Source of the DNA: Microthyrium microscopicum
Lineage: Eukaryota > Ascomycota > Dothideomycetes > Microthyriales > Microthyriaceae
Length of the DNA stretch: 64,000 bases
NCBI GenBank assembly: GCA_010405405.1
Contig: MU004238.1
Span: 1,502,374 to 1,566,373 of the forward strand
Direction of reading: 5' to 3'
The translations under genes and the position numbers were made by a program. Shown here piece by piece: positions 1-12,003 of the stretch. The notes under the pieces are model-generated. The model saw nothing but the letters and a program-made list of their open reading frames with translations. It did not search any database and was not told the DNA's origin. Within the stretch, counting starts at the first letter, position 1; each line of letters starts with the position of its first letter.

Positions 1-444
1 AAGGCTCTATGATCTATCTGTGTACAGGGCGGCCTCAGCCTTGTGAATCATGCATAGACCTTCTCGAAAGTGATGAGGCTGCAGGATTTGTAGTGAACAC
101 CTCTGTACTCCAAAACTGGTCTGATAATTACAGTTGTGATGAGATCGGCGCCTAGATATCGTAGAAAACTCTGTGTTCCGAGTTCCCACATGCATTCAAC
201 ATTGATACGGCAAGATCACGTGGGGTGCGAATACATTGATTGATTGATTGACTTGATGTGAAGACTTTCGACTAGAATCTGGTGTTTCTCCTAAACCAGT
301 CGCAAGATCTATTATTTTCGGAGAATCATTTAAAACATATAATTAAAATCAAGTCATGAGGAAGTCCGAAGATTCGTCCTTCTCTTCAACGCATAAGCAT
401 TTTGTCATTCAGCCGCCACTAGCAATTCTAGTATCCACTTGGAC
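1..444. other. Intergenic, no gene seen
   Basis: This stretch lies downstream of the GGA gene, which ends at 445 on the minus strand. I see no reading frame with recognisable protein similarity and no structural RNA. A short run of ATTG/GATT repeats lies near 233-255. It is probably the 3' flank of GGA plus the flank of a gene outside the window. Confidence 0.5.
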
Positions 445-2767
445 TTATATACTTGCTGGCAGTCCATCAACACCTCCAGTATCTTCTTTCCGCTGCCCTC
501 CCAACGAGTAACCAACTTTCCAGCGCATTCTGACTGTACTTCCTTGACCAGGCTGCACGCCTATAAGTCGGATCATTTGTGTGATACCCTCTTTCTGTGA
601 TGGAGCAAGATTCAGCGACGACTGAGGCTCGAGCTTCAGTGAGTACGCCTAGTAAATTGTGAGTTCCACTCATGGCATATGATCTGACGACTTACCTTTG
701 TCACTGCAACTTGAAATGTCAAATCCGAAATTGGATTTGGCGTATTGTTTGATACTTTACTTTTGATTTCTATCATGCCTTGTTGGCCGGCAGGTCGTGA
801 CATCTCCCATGCTATCGTAATTGCACCAGATGTGAGTGTTAAAGCTGATGGTGCGACTGAAGGCACCGCAGAAGCGAACTCCCACTCGTCATCAGCTGCA
901 GCTGGCGCAGCAGAACTGGGGGCAGTGGACTGCGGTATTTGTGGTGATTTCGCTGCTAGAACACTGGGTGGTTTGGTTGATTGTTGGAATTGGAAGGGTG
1001 ATGCTGTTCGTGAACCTTGAGATGAAGTTATAATGGCAAATGGATCTGGTTTGGGGACCACTGGAGCTGGCGCTGGAGCGTGCTGTTGCACTAACTGCGG
1101 GGACGATGGAGTGTCGAATAAAAGTTGAGGAGGAGGGCTGAAGACTGGTGGTTGGCTTTGTTGCGGTTGGCCAAAAAGACTGGTGATCTGGGCGTTCGAC
1201 ATGTGGTTCGTTTGGGATTGAGGCATGCCTATAGAATTAGTCCTGAATATAAACAAAAGCGAAAGTGAATCTACCGAATGAACTTGATGCTCCGCTTGTA
1301 ATTGGAAGTGAAATACTTCCACCCACTGGATCTGAAGGCGCATCTAGTGAGAGGCCAAGTAAGTCATCCTCGAGAGCATTTCCAGTGGACGTTGGAGCGC
1401 CGGAAGAGGCTGATGGTGCTGATTGGAATGCTTCATCGTCAGGCCCGCCTAGATCTATTAATGAAAGCTCATTATTAGGTCCTTTTGTGACTCCTGCTCC
1501 ACTGGTTCCTAGCGTTCCCTTGGGGATCCTGTTAGCGGCTTCAACATCTCCCTTCTTGATGAGTTTGTATCTTTCGATCGTCCTGTGGATACTATCATTA
1601 ATCTCCAGTAGCTTGGCGACTGCTTCGTGATCTTCCGATTCTTCTTCGCACATCTTTTGAATTTTTGGGTGAGCACTAATCAGGGAATTGGAAAGTTCCT
1701 ATACACTTGTTAGGCTGGTGGATTGTGACATAAGAATAGTGCTCACCTCGAACACATCGCCTTCTGTTAGCTGATCTCCTGCTTGATGTCTTTGCAGCAT
1801 GTCTTCGAGCAACTTTGCCTTTTGCTGAATTTTGCCAACTTCTTCTGCCGCTTTTGCTCTCCAATTGGTTTTATTCCGCGTGTCATAACCTGCCATGACT
1901 TTCATGAGTTTATTCGCCTCTTGTAGATCTTGAGGACCACCCCTTCTGATCAGCTCTTGAAGTTTTGCAGATTGCGCCTCTCGCTCCTCTTCTTCCATTT
2001 CATCGGCGGATCTCAAGTTCTTTACGCAAGCTGTTAGGTCATATTATCAATTACAAAATACTGGTCTCTTACGTCGCTTGAATTCAGCACGGCAGCGTCT
2101 TCTCTGGTAACTTCTGGAAAGATGTATCCTTTATAGCTCAAGAGACGATGCATGTCTCTTATGAAGCCTAGATCCTCCTTGTATCTCGACGTCTGGCATA
2201 TCGTGGATCTCCATTCTTCTATAAGGCCAAGTATTTTGTTTTGGACTCGCGAAGGATGTACAGGTGGCCGTTCGGGAAAGCGTCTGACGAATTCGTTTAG
2301 AAACTCCTTGGTCGATACTTGAAGCTGAAATGGGTATCCGCAATTCTTGACACATATGTCCAGAAGCTGGAAAAGGTTAGCATTGTTCCCGTCACATCGT
2401 AACTCCTTTGGGATGTCAGACATTGAGCGCTAGAAGAGAGACGTTGGCGTTTCGATGATTCACATAATTGACTATAGTGACTGCGGCTTCTCGAGGTCTA
2501 TTCATACTGTCAGCGCCCGGAGACTCGAGGTGCGACGTTTTGGGTTGGTTGGACATACGAATTCCCTTTCTTCGCGTTGATCAGATCTGCAATCTCCAGA
2601 TTGAGCGCAAGGTTTGGTTCGAAGTTCTGAGGGTCGCAAGCGTTCACTAAGACATCAGTTGTTAATATTTACAGCCGAAAGACTTGCGTTTGCATACTGA
2701 TATATCGCTGCAACGGAGAGTTGGCAACAGGCTCACTGAAACCGCCGAAGCGGTCCCTGGTGGCCAT
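445..2767 (-). CDS. GGA-type clathrin adaptor (VHS-GAT-GAE)
   Basis: This is an ADP-ribosylation-factor-dependent clathrin adaptor that sorts cargo from the trans-Golgi to endosomes, of the yeast Gga1/Gga2 type. I assemble eight exons: 2698-2767, 2559-2646, 2422-2497, 2073-2366, 1747-2019, 1275-1698, 696-1228 and 445-648. They sum to 1962 bases and 653 residues. The VHS domain fills about residues 15-155 (LLDICVKNCGYPFQLQ is typical). The GAT domain follows (residues about 175-330), starting at an NLRSADEMEEEEREAQ stretch and ending in the coiled SIHRTIERY helix. A Pro/Gln/Ser-rich hinge then leads to a C-terminal GAE ear (about 540-653) with the WEMSRP strand. The start ATG at 2767 opens MATRDRFGGF. 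The domain order is complete. The donor after LALN (GTCTGA) is unusual, so that junction is the least certain. Confidence 0.9.
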
Positions 2768-3044
2768 TCGGACTGACGCAGCCTCCAGCTTGAAAGATCG
2801 GGTATCGTAGAAAAGCTAGAAGCTATATCATGAAGAAGGAAAGCCGCGTGTAGTTGTTTAAGAAGAGGTAGGTAGCCTAAATGGAAGGTGGGTTAGAACA
2901 GAGATCCAAAGGGTGCCGCACGCCGCGCTTGCCTGTGACGCCAGCCAATTATTCTCATTATCGAGTTCTTTGAGACGAATTCAAGGGTCTTGGCACCAAA
3001 AAATATTGCAAAATCACAATTTCAAGTATATAGCGACCAAATCC

Positions 3045-3176
3045 GGGAAGATAATTAGCATAATTACTCTACCATAAGAAGCCGTAAATAAGTATTTCAA
3101 AAGCCAAAAGATATCTTCCGTAGACCCTATAAATCCTCCTTCTCTTAGAATTTTATTATCTTAAGAAACCGTTAAG
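3045..3176 (+). repeat. AT-rich repeat copy A (left hairpin arm)
   Basis: A 132-base segment that recurs inverted at 3236-3367 and again in direct orientation at 3445-3570. It holds no reading frame. The differences between copies are mostly C/T or G/A changes. Confidence 0.85.
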
Positions 3177-3235
3177 TAATAGGTAGATAAAGAAGGTCAC
3201 TTCTAGCTAAAGTGACCTTTTTGATTTGCTTGTTG

Positions 3236-3367
3236 CTTAACGGTTTCTTAAGATAATAAAATTCTAAGAGAAGGAGGATTTATAGGGTCTACGGAAGATA
3301 TCTTTTGGCTTTTGAAATATTTATTTACGGCTTCTTATAGTAGAGTAATTATGTTATTTATCTTCCC
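3236..3367 (-). repeat. AT-rich repeat copy B (right hairpin arm)
   Basis: Inverted copy of 3045-3176, nearly identical over 132 bases. Visible differences include a CTT/TTT and a TGG/TAG change, both transitions. The 59-base spacer (3177-3235) itself contains a shorter inverted repeat built on AAGGTCACTT / AAGTGACCTT, so the whole block 3045-3367 could fold into one long hairpin. Confidence 0.85.
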
Positions 3368-3444
3368 AGATTTTTGGCCCTCTTTTGCTAAAGACCTACT
3401 AAAGACTGCTAAGACTTTTTAGAAATAGCTACCTAAAAAAAGCC

Positions 3445-3570
3445 AGGAAGACAAATAGCATAATTACTTAACATTAAGAAGCCGTAAATAAGTATTTTAA
3501 AGACTAAAAGATATCTCCTGTAGACCCCATAGATCCTCTTTGTCTCAGAATTCTATTATCTTAAGAAACC
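3445..3570 (+). repeat. AT-rich repeat copy C (direct, diverged)
   Basis: Third copy of the same unit, in the orientation of copy A. It is more diverged and ends at the TTAAGAAACC motif just before the GTTAAG that closes copy A. No inverted partner is visible next to it. It may be half of a second hairpin element. Confidence 0.75.
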
Positions 3571-3942
3571 ATAGAACGGCGGGTGGTTAAAAAGAACGAC
3601 TCTTTTTCAACAAGGTGTGGATCAAAAGTTTTTGGGTGCCAAGACCCCTGCAATCGTCTCAAAGAACTCAATAATGAGAATAAACTGCAGAGGGGTCACT
3701 ACAAGATTTCTATACAGGTCATCAAAGCTTCACCAACGTCTTCCCTTGACAGTGGTCACAATACTCACGGTCTCAACTACATCAACTTCACGAACCTGCC
3801 AAAACGTAGGTACTATACGCAAAGACCATAACACGTGGGTATACTGTCAACTACACTCCTCCATCAAGTAAACCCACCATCCTCATCCACACCCTCGAGC
3901 GCATTCTTACAATCTACCAAACCTTCCTCCTCCAACACCAAA
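3571..3942. promoter_or_regulatory. Upstream region of TSR3
   Basis: This stretch holds the 5' flank and leader of the TSR3 gene. The last 80 bases become C-rich. An open frame begins upstream in phase with TSR3, but it starts at GTG and lacks protein character. I see no clear TATA box. Confidence 0.4.
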
Positions 3943-5070
3943 ATGGTCCGTCACAAAAAAGACAACTTTCGCGGCAAAAAAGGTCCCCACTACACGCCCC
4001 GACCACGCCCACCGCCCGAATCCCTCGCCTCCTACGATCCCAACGACCCCAATGCCACCCCTCCCACCACCTCCACCCACCCACCCTTCAAAGCCGCCGC
4101 CTGGGACCTACACCACTGCAACCCAAACCGCTGTTCCGGCAAAAAGCTCATGCGCGCCGGTCTCCTGCGCCCGCTCTCCCTCGGCACCAAACACTCCGGC
4201 ATAGTAATATCCCCCCAAGGCACCATTCCCGTGTCCCCAGCCGACCTCCCACTCCTCGAAACATATGGCGCTGCCGTCGTCGAGTGTAGCTGGAACCGCA
4301 TCAACGAAGTGCCCTGGGGACGACTAGGGGGTAAAAACGAGAGGATACTGCCGTATTTGGTCGCAGCGAATCAGACCAATTACGGGAAACCGTGGCGTTT
4401 GAATTGCGTGGAGGCGTTGGCGGCTGCGTTTGCGATATGTGGTAGGTGGGAGTGGGCGGAGGAGATATTGGGGGGTTTTGGATATGGGGAGGCGTTTTTG
4501 GAGATTAATGGCGAGTTGTTTGAAAGGTATAGTGGGGCGGGGGATGCGGAGGGGGTTAGGAGGGCGGAGGAGGAGTGGTTGGTTAAGATTGGTAAGGAGT
4601 ATACTGGGCGAAGGGAGAAGAAGACGGATGCGGAGGAGGTTGAGGGGCTGTTGAGGGAGAGTGGTGATGAGGAGGATGGTGATGGTGAGGAAGATGGGGA
4701 GGAGGAAGAGGAGGAGTTTGATCCGTATGGGTTGCCGCCGTCGGATCATGATTCGGACGAGGAGGAGCAGATGGCGGAGTTGAGGAGGAAGGTCTTGGCG
4801 TCGAGACCGTTTAAGGCGGTTGGGGAGGAGGAGGAGGATACGAAGCAGGCTCCTGTGGTGGTTAGTCGTCCGCAGGAACCTGTCGTGACAAAACCCAAGC
4901 AAGAAATAGCATCCGAAGATGAGAAAGAGGAGTCTGAAAATGGGTCTGAAAGTGGTGATGGCCTAGATGATGACTTTGACAACATCATTAAAGCCGCACC
5001 TGTCACCGACCGTAGTGGTATAGCAGCTCTCGAGAGGAAACGAGCTCGAGAAAAAGGCACTGTTCGTTGA
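3943..5070 (+). CDS. TSR3: 18S rRNA aminocarboxypropyltransferase
   Basis: Tsr3 transfers the aminocarboxypropyl group of S-adenosylmethionine to a hypermodified pseudouridine of 18S rRNA, a late step of small-subunit maturation in the cytoplasm. The gene is one exon of 375 residues. A basic start (MVRHKKDNFRGKKG) and a Pro/Thr-rich stretch lead to the RLI-like N-terminal domain with DLHHCNPNRCSGKKLM at residues 55-70. The DUF367 catalytic domain follows to about residue 215 (VECSWNRINEVPW, LPYLVAANQTNYGKP, NCVEALAAA). The tail is long, acidic and Glu/Asp-rich, as in other fungal homologues. I chose ATG 3943 because it has an AAAATGG context and precedes the conserved basic start. The coding strand is strikingly C-rich up to about 4310 and G-rich afterwards. 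Confidence 0.93.
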   Translation: MVRHKKDNFRGKKGPHYTPRPRPPPESLASYDPNDPNATPPTTSTHPPFKAAAWDLHHCNPNRCSGKKLMRAGLLRPLSLGTKHSGIVISPQGTIPVSPADLPLLETYGAAVVECSWNRINEVPWGRLGGKNERILPYLVAANQTNYGKPWRLNCVEALAAAFAICGRWEWAEEILGGFGYGEAFLEINGELFERYSGAGDAEGVRRAEEEWLVKIGKEYTGRREKKTDAEEVEGLLRESGDEEDGDGEEDGEEEEEEFDPYGLPPSDHDSDEEEQMAELRRKVLASRPFKAVGEEEEDTKQAPVVVSRPQEPVVTKPKQEIASEDEKEESENGSESGDGLDDDFDNIIKAAPVTDRSGIAALERKRAREKGTVR

Positions 5071-5428
5071 CACGGAAGTCGAGACTATATTTAGCATTCA
5101 TGATACCCAAAAGCATATACCACATAAGCAAATGGGATTCGTGACTAATAAGACATTAATTTTATCTTTGTCTCATATCTATGTCCAGAGTATGTACAAA
5201 TGCCATCATAACTTATATACAGTTGAGGGCAATCCACCACCCGGCCTGTTTTGCCAGGCGAAACAATGTGTACTTGCGCTTAGCAGCGCGAATGGGTATA
5301 GAGCAACTATTACCCCAAAACACCAAGAAATGCTAATGCAAAGCATTATTAATCCCAAGCTCCGAAAAATGCTGTGACAAAGGAAAAGGGAGATGTTCGA
5401 TGTGGCTCTTTGGGTGTGAACGAACCAG
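5071..5428. other. Convergent 3' region between TSR3 and the metallopeptidase-like gene
   Basis: The 3' ends of two convergent genes share this 358-base gap. No further gene is visible. Confidence 0.5.
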
Positions 5429-7618
5429 TCAGTGATCGATGATAAATTGGAGAGAGTGTAGTTCTCCGTTACTAGATTCGCCTCGCATGCCAGCGATGCG
5501 GAACATCTCCGGGCAAATAAGCCTATGGCTAGAGGGAAGTTAGTGATGAGATTGAAGGATATTTAGGTGGACTTACGAGATAATATCGCCTTCAGCTGCG
5601 CCAAACCACGGGCTAACACGTCCAGTTGTTGTATGTGCTCTCAACCCGCAGAGACTGTCTCCATCTTTTGATGTGTTGATTTCCATTCCCATTATATTTT
5701 CGCCAGCTACAACATTAAGCGGCCATTCCTTATGTGCTTCTTCTCCGCGGGTGCCAAGAAGAAGCTTTGGCAACTCTTCGAACTCAAATTCAATACCACT
5801 CAAGGATGCCCCTGGTGTATGATAAACGGTCATATTTAACATTCGTGTCGACCCAGTAGGAAACACCACGAGTGATGGGCACTCTGAAGAAGAAACTGTG
5901 ACAGCGCCGCAGACCCGACCAATTGGATGGTTGGAGAATACAGGCTTTTTGATGCCTGGTATATCCAATTTCAATTTCTTGATAAACGCTTCCACATCAA
6001 TAACGGGAAATTCATTGCCATCCGCGGTGATAATCTTGAGATTGAATGGTCCTTGCACACTTGTTCGTCGCACACTAGTTCGTCGATTAGCTGCAGAGAC
6101 CATGGCCGCGTTGGCAATGTCGTTGATAGATAGTTGAATGCTAACTCTGGGCGGTCCACGCTTGTTCAGCAAGTCAAGCCAATGTTGGCATACCGTATCG
6201 CCTGGTTTGTAGATTTCCACGGCACTGATCCCGGATCTTGATCCGACTTGAAGAACACTATCCGAGATAGCCCAGAAGCTCACTCCAGTAGAGGTGCGGG
6301 ACGTCTGCGGTTTGCTCCATGGTGATCGGAAGGATGGGTGAGAATGTAATCGCATTACATCCAGAGGGTGAAGGGAGATTTCATTGCCTTGGTGAGCCGT
6401 ACTAGCGGAAAAGGTATAGCCAAAGCGTTTGCAATCATCACTCATGATTCCGGAGGATTGTTGGGGTAGTCCAAGCATGTGACCAAGAACCTTGAGCTGT
6501 TCGCCCATGCCGCCACTAGCACACTTCCACTTTACAGCTTCTGGGAGATTTGGAGTTGATGAACTGTCTGCAAAGGCAGATGTTACCTCATCAATCGATG
6601 CGGGATACGAAGAGAGAAACTCGGACCCAAACAATGCTAGGTTGAGATTTTGGTATATCTTTCCCTTGCCGCCGTATGAAATGCCTCGAACCACCGATTT
6701 GCCATTCTTTGCGAGCTCAGAGTCCAGCAAGAGACATGCAAAATACTGGTTGGAGGAAGTATGCTTTGCAAAATTCTTTTTCAAGTTGACCTCAAGATAG
6801 GCAGCGAGGTCCTCGGGAGAGGTGGCAGCCAATTCATCAAGACTTTTATCCAAAGCCATGACATGGACTGGAGCTTGATTACGACTGTCGGCGTACTCGA
6901 GATCTTGGGTATAGAGCGTCGACTCTTCCCATGATGATTCCAGCTGGAAGGTCCTACGTGAATGACCATGCTTGGCCATACTTTCAGCTACGAATCCCTG
7001 CCAAAGATATGCTGCCATGCGATACTTTGCTTTTGCAAGCACCATGTTAGTGTTCTCGCTCTCCGCGGTTTCATTCTGGGCATGTTTCGAGTCCCTGGCG
7101 TGTGCAACAACAAGTCTAACGGGCGGACATGATGTCATTGGCTGATAAACAAGTCGATGAGTTGAAGTATACACTCGCCGAGATCGAACTGGGGAGTATT
7201 CAATTTCGATGATGTTGTGCCCCGGTTGCAAATATGCAATGGCCTTGAACTTGGCTTGTAGGACAGGCCATGTCGTTGGCGGGCTGAGGTTTTGAGGATG
7301 CCGGATGGTAACGACACCATCTGGCTTGGGTCCGGCAGGGATATGGCCTTCCAACAGGATGACCTGATATATCACAGCCTGGTTTTGTGCTATGTTGTCG
7401 ATGATAGGAGCATAGGTACTGGAGCTGGAAGAGATCTCGCTATGTGAAGTTTCAGGCAGAGCTAAGAGGGAAGGAGGAGGAGAGGTATCTGTGCTAGAGG
7501 CTGGCGAATGAGCTGGGCTTTCAGTTGTGGATTGAATAGCAGAGTCTTTGGAGGCTTGAGATTCGGAGGATCGATTACGATAAAATGAGAGGCGACGGAG
7601 ATCCTGCATGAACTTCAT
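5429..7618 (-). CDS. Fungal metallopeptidase-family protein, zinc site degenerate
   Basis: This is a 711-residue protein in two exons (5577-7618 and 5429-5522; 2136 bases) resembling the fungal putative metallopeptidases typified by yeast YIL108W. After a Ser-rich N-terminus (about residues 1-60) comes a beta-rich region (VIYQVILLEGHIP, GHNIIEIEYSP). Next is the peptidase-like region with GHMLGLPQQSSGIMSDD, then a C-terminal beta domain (jacalin-like by position) finished by the small last exon. In active relatives the matching segment carries HExxHxxGxxH. Here the first His and the Glu read Lys and Val, and the third His reads Gln, so zinc catalysis is doubtful. I chose ATG 7618; the open frame runs on upstream only from a GTG and looks like leader. 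The second exon is supported by frame and by continuity of the C-terminal domain. Confidence 0.8.
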
Positions 7619-10600
7619 GTTGTTGATATTCAGACTGGTGAGGATTGTGTGGACGAAGAAGGGAGATAGCAAGCGAAGGAGATGACAATTGTGTTGGTTC
7701 CTGCGTAAAGATAGTGTCAGTAAGATGGTAAAGCCTCGGAAAAGTGAAGGACTAGGAGCAGGGAGGTAGTTACCAGGCACAAGCATGAATTGTCGGTGAT
7801 TGCAATGTTCCTGAATGGTGAGATATTGGGTTGAGGTGACAATTGGAAAGATTGAGTTACTCTTGTCCGCGTTGTAAATAAATGCCACGCGAGAATGTGT
7901 CGGTATTCGGTAAGCGCAACACAGAGAATATACAAGTGTTGACTACTAGTATGACGGGGTTGACGGCTCGTGGAGTATGCCGAGTATTATTGATGAATGG
8001 GTAAGAGCACTCTGGACAAGACAAGAAAGGAAAGGGATGTAGACTTTGGGGGCAGGAGCAGCTGGTGGAAAGGGAGGAATTGGGAAGGCGCTGGGAAGGC
8101 TGAAAGGCAAGTGCAGGCTGAGAGCGGCAAGCGCGATGAACTCGAACTGACTTGGACTGGACTGCAATTGCCAAAAATGTCAATGGATTGCAATTGGGTG
8201 TTTGCTGGCTGTGGATAACGTCTAACGTTCAAGGTCTAACGAATGGATAACAGAGATTAGAACGACGCGCGCGGAACCAGATGGAGATGGATCAAGACAA
8301 AAGCTTGTCTCTCAATTTTGATGCATGAATTCGCAGCACCAAGAGTCAGATGTAGAATGGGTTATCATCTTCAAAAACCTGTTATTTCTAGGCGTGCAGG
8401 ATGCTATTCCTTCAGAGCTGCACAATCAATCAATCTGTATGCAAGGCTAGCTCCCAGTGCTCCCCTAGTAAAGATTCAAAGAATAACGAAACATGGGCAA
8501 ACATGGGCCAGATGCCTCTTCATCCCCCACGCCCCTCATCCTTACTCGTCCAACGTCCCAAGAGGCTTAACCAGGCTGTCCATTGACATGTCTTGGAGAA
8601 GCCGTGGTTCATGCAGCTATCCAGCTAACCACCAGCTCCATCCATACCTTGCCGAGCTTTGCCAGACACCCCAGACCCTCGAATTCGATGACTTGCAACT
8701 GCAAGTTGCCGCACAGTCTATCCAAGTGGGGAGCTGAGCTGCACTATTTCCTATTGTTCCACCTTAATTATGCCTGTAGTTACTCACGATGCTGTGCTTT
8801 TCAAGCCTCGCTGTCAAAGATTCTGCTGGTTGTGCAGCACTCTCCGCGACCGCAACCGATAAGTTGTAACCGCCCGTTGGACTTTTGATGGATACTACCT
8901 CGCCTAGTTTCCCTCTCACAGACCTCTTTCTGGCCCTTCTCAACTCCTCTATCGTGGCCAAGACAAATCAAAGGCTGTTCGTTATCACTGACATCATTGA
9001 GTCACTCGGACCATCATTGACCAACTCTAATCTTCAACTTCATTTGTTTCAAGCCAACAACTTTGCTGCTTTCCTTGTATCAACACGATTGCCACCTGGA
9101 TATCTCAAGTGGCCTTGACAAGACTCCATGTCTCGTACTTTGGATTGTGTCTCATCTCAAATTGCCGTCAATATTTCCCCTGCTAGTCTATCATTCCCGC
9201 ATGGCTCGTCGGCAACCTCAGATACCCATCCTTGCACCCGCTGCTTTCCTGATTTGTTGAGCCGCTTCCATCTTGAATTCTTGATAGGTATCGCTTTCGC
9301 GCTCCATCAGGCACAATCCGAGCATCTAGCATGTAGATCCCAGATAATCTAACCCCGCAACTCTTCCTACCAATCCATGGATACTTTCTACAACCTCCAG
9401 GCTCTAGATATCTAGTATGAAGCAGGTTCAACTTGGTCAAAGTGGACCCTACGCTAGGCAATAGTTTTTCTCTAGTGGACATGTCAATATTGAAAAGTCC
9501 AAAGTGTATTTTATCCGGTTCCATTTAACGCCAAAATGCCTGGTCTTGAATCCCGGAATGTTGCACTTCTCACATTATCAAAGCCTTGGCAGCCACGCAA
9601 TCCTATATACACGGCTCCCCATCGAACACTTGGAAACATCTAGCGCGAAGAAGATCCCAAGTTAGGCGGTGATGGATGAACACTATCCTTGTCTACAGCA
9701 CGCTAACTATCTGCAAGATTAGGCCAGACTGTCCCGACTCCCCACCACGTTAGAAAAAAACTATACCAACTCGTGGATATTGAGTAATGCCAGCTCCACC
9801 AAGAGATCAGATTAGTCACTGCGATGGAAGATAAAACGAAAGCGTCTATTATTTGGAGCAGTCTGCTCCTCCAGGTCAATTCCAAGGCCTGCCTACCCAA
9901 TGGTACTCGACCAGGTGTTACGTTCGGATCAATTGATAGCAGTTCATGCATGATGCTGTGGACGTGGTAGGAAAATCACCATGCCAATCCGCTAGACTAT
10001 CTAGCTAACCCACCAACCGGCCCTTTTCTCACCGGTTTTTAGCTGGTCTGGAGTCAAAACGACATCTTCAAAGCTATGATCCTACAAGATGCCACAGATA
10101 TCGGTTTGCCTTGGGCTGGGGGCTAAATTTCCGTTTACAATCAGGAGGGCTGGAATCGGCAATTGATGTCTTGATGGACTTCGTTCTATCATATTCAGAA
10201 TCCACTGAATCCGGGGAAACAACGATATGTCTTTAACTCATGCCAAATGAAGGGATGGATGTTGTCGATACTCAATGCAGCAAATCTTCATACAGCCAAT
10301 GCCCGAAGGAGTACCAAAGCTCTAGCTTCAGATAAGATCGACAGGAATCCTTTCGTCCAGGGATCCAGTCCTAGGCATGCGACATATATTTAAAGTATTA
10401 AGTGATTACTTCTAAATATATTGCTGCTCGAAGACTCCAGGACTCCTACTTCCATGGCAGGATTCATCTATCAAGTCCTACAATACCATCGATCCTCGAA
10501 CTCGATAGTTTATCCTCAATCTGATGGAATCGGCCGCTGGTATTACTGTAACACGATCCATAAGACGGATCTCGGCAGGCACAAGAAACTCCGAAAGGGT

Positions 10601-10885
10601 CATCTGTCCGCGTTGTGTTCAATACAATTGTACACAACTCAATGTTGTGGATCGTGACATCCCGGAGCTGCAACGGGAAGTCTTGCCGTAAGAACGGTTC
10701 AAGTGCGAGTCTGAGGCCTCGATCTATTACTAGAACTTGGCCTAGATATTCTCGAAAACAGTCGATGGAGTCTAGTTGACGCTCTGGCTCGGAGACCTTT
10801 GTAGATCATTTTGAAGACGCAAGGCTAACATCACCACCAGATTTCTCTACGGCGGCGACTCCAACGAACATTCGTCTGCCCCGGC
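7619..10885. other. Long region without a supported gene
   Basis: The part nearest 7619 holds the leader and promoter of the metallopeptidase-like gene. Beyond about 8300 I find only short frames, several opening at TTG or GTG, with no family resemblance. Base composition is ordinary and not like the AT-rich repeats. A non-coding RNA or a decayed gene cannot be excluded by eye. Confidence 0.45.
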
Positions 10886-12003
10886 CTAAGCTGGAACTCG
10901 GAGCCAACAAGCTCCAAATCTACCGCGATCATTAGCACAGTTATTCATAGCACCCACTCGTAACTTACCAGGACACGCCATCAATCGTTCAAACAAGTCT
11001 CCTACCATTCCTTTCAACACCTCTGCTTCTTCAACTCTCCACGCCCACTTATTCCGATTCCAACTACTGCAATGTGTAAAGTATTCATAGAAACACCCAC
11101 GACACTCATGAAAATGCGCTGGCGCCTCACCCAGTCCAACCCACGTCTCCCTACACGACCAGATCTCACTCCGCACACCCCGTAGTATCAGCCGTGTATG
11201 CGTCGGCAGTATCTCCCGTACCTCCAGCGGCCACCGGCCTGCCCAGTGCGATCGATAGAATTCATGGAATTGCTCTTCACGTCGCTCTTTGCCAACTAGA
11301 TGCCACTCGACGTGCTTTAATGCTGGCATGCTTAGCAGCGCGCTGTAGCAGGACTGCAGTGTTACTTCGTAGCCCGTATTTGAGGCCCTTGGCGCAAATG
11401 CGTCGAACTGCGTATCCCAGGGATTTGCACGCGGTAGAATCACCCAGTCGCGGCGTCGTAGCCCGGTGAGTTGGTCGGCGTCGCTGTCGGGCTTGTAGCG
11501 CGCATCTTCAGTGAGAATGAGTGCTAGTCGAGAGACCAGTTCCGCGGGCCGGAATGACTGGTGAGACTGGCCGCGGAGGAAGGACAAGAGCGCGGTTTCG
11601 TCGACCATGAACGTCGCATTGCTGGACCAGCATGCGCGCGCAAGTCTTGACGCTAGCTTTGTGCCGCTGATGGCAGGGTCGAGTAGCGCATTGGAGAGAC
11701 GGAAGAAAGGGGAGACATGGGAATGATGGTCGTAGGCGAGATGTAGTCGTGGCGCGCCGTTGGGTTCCCATGTTTCAAAGAGGATTTTGACATCGCCTGC
11801 TTCATACTCGAAGAGCGATTCTAGCACTTGGGCAACCAGCGCGGGTGGGAGGCGGGCGTTGAGGTATGGAAGGATGTAGTTTTGCGCGAGACTGGCTGCT
11901 TCTGGCTGATGATCGTTGATCCAGAGGGTTGAATATTCGGCCCTGTGCGGTGTTTAGCAGAAGCGCTTGGAGACGCAAGAATAGATATATCTTACTCTGC
12001 CAT
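10886..12003 (-). CDS. Uncharacterised 354-residue protein
   Basis: I do not recognise this protein. The model has two exons, 11996-12003 (only 8 bases, ATG GCA GA) and 10886-11942, summing to 1065 bases. The intron has a GTAAGA donor and CACAG acceptor, and it joins the start to an AEYSTLWINDH stretch that continues the main frame in phase. The protein looks globular, Trp- and His-rich near the C-terminus (HFHECRGCFYEYFTHCSSW), with no signal peptide or membrane segment. Several Cys and His in that C-terminal segment could bind metal, which is only a guess. Without the tiny exon the frame would begin at a GTG, so the 8-base exon is the better start. The next feature upstream is the MULE transposon. 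Confidence 0.65.

Noticed and set aside
4324-4902. 192-codon Leu/Arg-rich frame antisense to TSR3
   Set aside because: It is the shadow of the G-rich 3' half of TSR3; the composition is fully explained by the coding strand.
8764-8961. 65-codon minus frame beginning EELRRARKRS, possible first exon with a GTGAGT donor
   Set aside because: It begins at TTG, not ATG, and each possible downstream exon meets a stop soon after.
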